Below the pieces are notes generated by a model. It saw only the letters and a list, made by a program, of their open reading frames with translations. It had not been told where the DNA came from and searched no databases. A stretch of 64,000 nt of DNA from JAGVSR01 sp964589785 (GTDB lineage: Bacteria; Pseudomonadota; Alphaproteobacteria; Rhizobiales; Hyphomicrobiaceae). The stretch is taken from NCBI GenBank assembly GCA_964589785.1, contig CAZPUQ010000003.1:124001-188000 (forward strand), in the 5' to 3' direction. The translations under genes were made by a program, and so were the position numbers. Below, one piece after another: positions 62,626 to 64,000 of this stretch (its first letter is position 1; each line of letters begins with the position of its first letter).

Positions 62626-64000
62626 ATGAGCGGGTCGAAGCGGGGGCGGACCAGGCGCAAGGCATCGCGCGGCGCGGCGAAGGCGCGGCGGCGCATCGGG
62701 ACCTCGCTCAAACGCCTCTTCCCCCGATTCAAACGATGGAGGTCCAGCCGGCTGGCGCGCGCGATGCGCCGCCTGAGCCCGCGCGTGCGCTTCCTCGTCG
62801 TGTTGCCGGTCGTGGCCGTGTCGCTGGCCTCCCTCGCCCTGGCGGGGCTCCTCGTCGGCTATACGATCACCATCCCTGATCCGCACGCGCTGCGCACGAA
62901 CGCCTCCGGACAGGCGATCCGCGTGCTGGCGCGCGACGGCACGGTGCTCGCCGAGCGCGGCGCCGCGCACGACTACATTCCGCTCGACATGCTGCCGAAG
63001 CGCGTCGTGGACGCCGTCATCGCCACGGAGGACCGGCGTTTCTGGCGCCACTGGGGCGTCGATCCGGTGGGCTTCCTGCGGGCGATGCTCGTCAACGTGC
63101 GGGCGGGCCGTTTCGTGCAGGGCGGCTCCACTCTGACGCAGCAGCTCGCCAAGAACCTCTTCCTGTCGCCGGAGCGGACACTCGGCCGCAAGGTCGAGGA
63201 GGTCGTGCTCGCCTTCTGGCTCGAGCTCCGGTTGAGCAAGGCGGAGATTCTCGAGCTCTACCTCAACCGGGTCTATTTCGGCGGCGGTGCCTACGGCATC
63301 GAAGCGGCGGCGCAGCGCTATTTCGACAAGTCCGCCCGGGCGCTGACGCTCCCGGAGGCCGCCGTGATCGCGGGCCTGCTCAAGGCACCGTCCCGCTATG
63401 CGCCGACCTCCAACCCGCGGCTCGCGATCGCGCGCGGGCACAGCGTGCTCGCCAAGATGCACGACGCCGGATTGATCACGGCCGCCGAGGCGCAGGCGGC
63501 GCGCGCGAAGCGACTGGCCTTCGCGAACCGGCGCGGCGACAGCGACAGGACTGCCAACGACTACGCCATCGATTATGTGCTCGAACGCATGCCCCAGGCG
63601 CTCGGCGGTGAACACAGCGAAATCATCGTCGACACGACGATCGACCGCGATCTCGAACGCCATGCCTCGGCCGTCGTCGCCGAGGCGATCGAGGCACAGG
63701 GCTCATCGCTCGGCGCCGGCCAGGCCGCCGTCGTCGTGCTCGACACGTCCGGCGGCATCCGCGCCATGGTCGGCGGGCGCTCCTATGCGGAGAGCCAGTT
63801 CAACCGCTCCGTGAAGGCGATGCGGCAGCCGGGCTCGGCCTTCAAGCCCTTCGTCTATCTGGCGGCGCTGGAAAAAGGCTACACGCCCGACAGCATCGCC
63901 TACGATCTGCCCTTCAATCTCGAAGGCTGGTCGCCGAAGAACGACAACGGCCGTTTCGGCGGAGCGGTGTCGTTGCGCCAGGCGCTCGCCCAGTCGATCA
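62626..64000 (+). CDS. Class A penicillin-binding protein 1a (5' part)
   Basis: The first 458 codons of a bifunctional glycosyltransferase-transpeptidase; the gene runs past the window end. A basic N-terminal tail (residues 1-48, KRGRTRRKASRGAAKARRR) precedes a transmembrane segment at about 54-78. The GT51 domain has ATEDRRFWRHWGVDP, QGGSTLTQQLAKNLFL and LYLNRVYFGGGAYGI. The transpeptidase domain begins with the SxxK motif in RQPGSAFKPFVYLAALEKG. The ATG at 62626 is taken as start; no strong ribosome site is seen. Confidence 0.93.
   Translation, partial: MSGSKRGRTRRKASRGAAKARRRIGTSLKRLFPRFKRWRSSRLARAMRRLSPRVRFLVVLPVVAVSLASLALAGLLVGYTITIPDPHALRTNASGQAIRVLARDGTVLAERGAAHDYIPLDMLPKRVVDAVIATEDRRFWRHWGVDPVGFLRAMLVNVRAGRFVQGGSTLTQQLAKNLFLSPERTLGRKVEEVVLAFWLELRLSKAEILELYLNRVYFGGGAYGIEAAAQRYFDKSARALTLPEAAVIAGLLKAPSRYAPTSNPRLAIARGHSVLAKMHDAGLITAAEAQAARAKRLAFANRRGDSDRTANDYAIDYVLERMPQALGGEHSEIIVDTTIDRDLERHASAVVAEAIEAQGSSLGAGQAAVVVLDTSGGIRAMVGGRSYAESQFNRSVKAMRQPGSAFKPFVYLAALEKGYTPDSIAYDLPFNLEGWSPKNDNGRFGGAVSLRQALAQSI

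Overview
The window is a GC-rich (roughly two thirds G+C by eye) chromosomal stretch with the gene content of an alphaproteobacterium, most likely of the order Hyphomicrobiales (Rhizobiales). Supporting markers are a DUF1013/TrcR protein, a COQ9-like TetR gene, a MaoC-ribF-ileS group, a plant/alphaproteobacterial-type glutamate-cysteine ligase, an NDUFS6-like zinc-finger protein and rpsT close to dnaA-dnaN-recF-gyrB. The species cannot be named from the sequence alone. No rRNA operon, CRISPR array, integrase or complete insertion sequence was seen, so this is mostly core chromosome with some accessory inserts.

Layout. 1-8.4 kb: end of a YbjN-like gene, proC, a possible frameshifted lipoprotein remnant, a TetR/COQ9-like gene, a YcbB-type L,D-transpeptidase, rimO, trcR, a MaoC hydratase, ribF and a phage-like small gene. 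8.5-15.5 kb: ileS (carrying an in-frame palindromic insertion), ubiA, rsmE, gshA and a small cysteine-rich exported protein. 15.5-24 kb: a 2-hydroxyacid oxidation island, lysR-lutABC leftward and glcDEF rightward from a shared control region. 24-30.5 kb: pentapeptide-repeat protein, fused 5-oxoprolinase, a TerB/J-domain protein overlapping an amidase gene, and a 71-residue unknown. 30.6-36.1 kb: RNase P RNA, a membrane-anchored protein with 27-bp tandem repeats, a terminator, then mraZ-rsmH-ftsL-ftsI behind a four-unit MraZ operator. The division cluster stops after ftsI. 36.2-46.3 kb: thioredoxin-fold protein, ceramidase-like protein, tRNA-Leu(UAA), Crp-type regulator, two sulfatases (the second with an apparent frameshift near its start), TrkH, an FAD monooxygenase, the zinc-finger protein and an alpha/beta hydrolase. 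46.3-52.3 kb: a gene-poor stretch, an extensin-like lipoprotein, and a Ser/Thr kinase-WD40 / FHA / PP2C module followed by a small membrane protein. 52.4-61 kb: rpsT, a rhodanese, dnaA, dnaN, recF, gyrB. 61-64 kb: trhO, a cytochrome c, a dispersed-type repeat and the 5' part of a class A penicillin-binding protein.

Functional links. Cell-wall and division functions recur (L,D-transpeptidase, amidase, mraZ-ftsI, PBP1a, extensin-like protein). lutABC and glcDEF both feed electrons from lactate- or glycolate-type acids to the respiratory chain and probably share the LysR regulator. gshA and the 5-oxoprolinase touch glutathione turnover. The kinase, FHA and phosphatase genes form a self-contained protein-phosphorylation circuit whose output is unknown; this is the best candidate here for an under-described system. 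Other items worth following are the twin CX3C small protein, the palindrome inside ileS, and the CtrA-like and MraZ sites.
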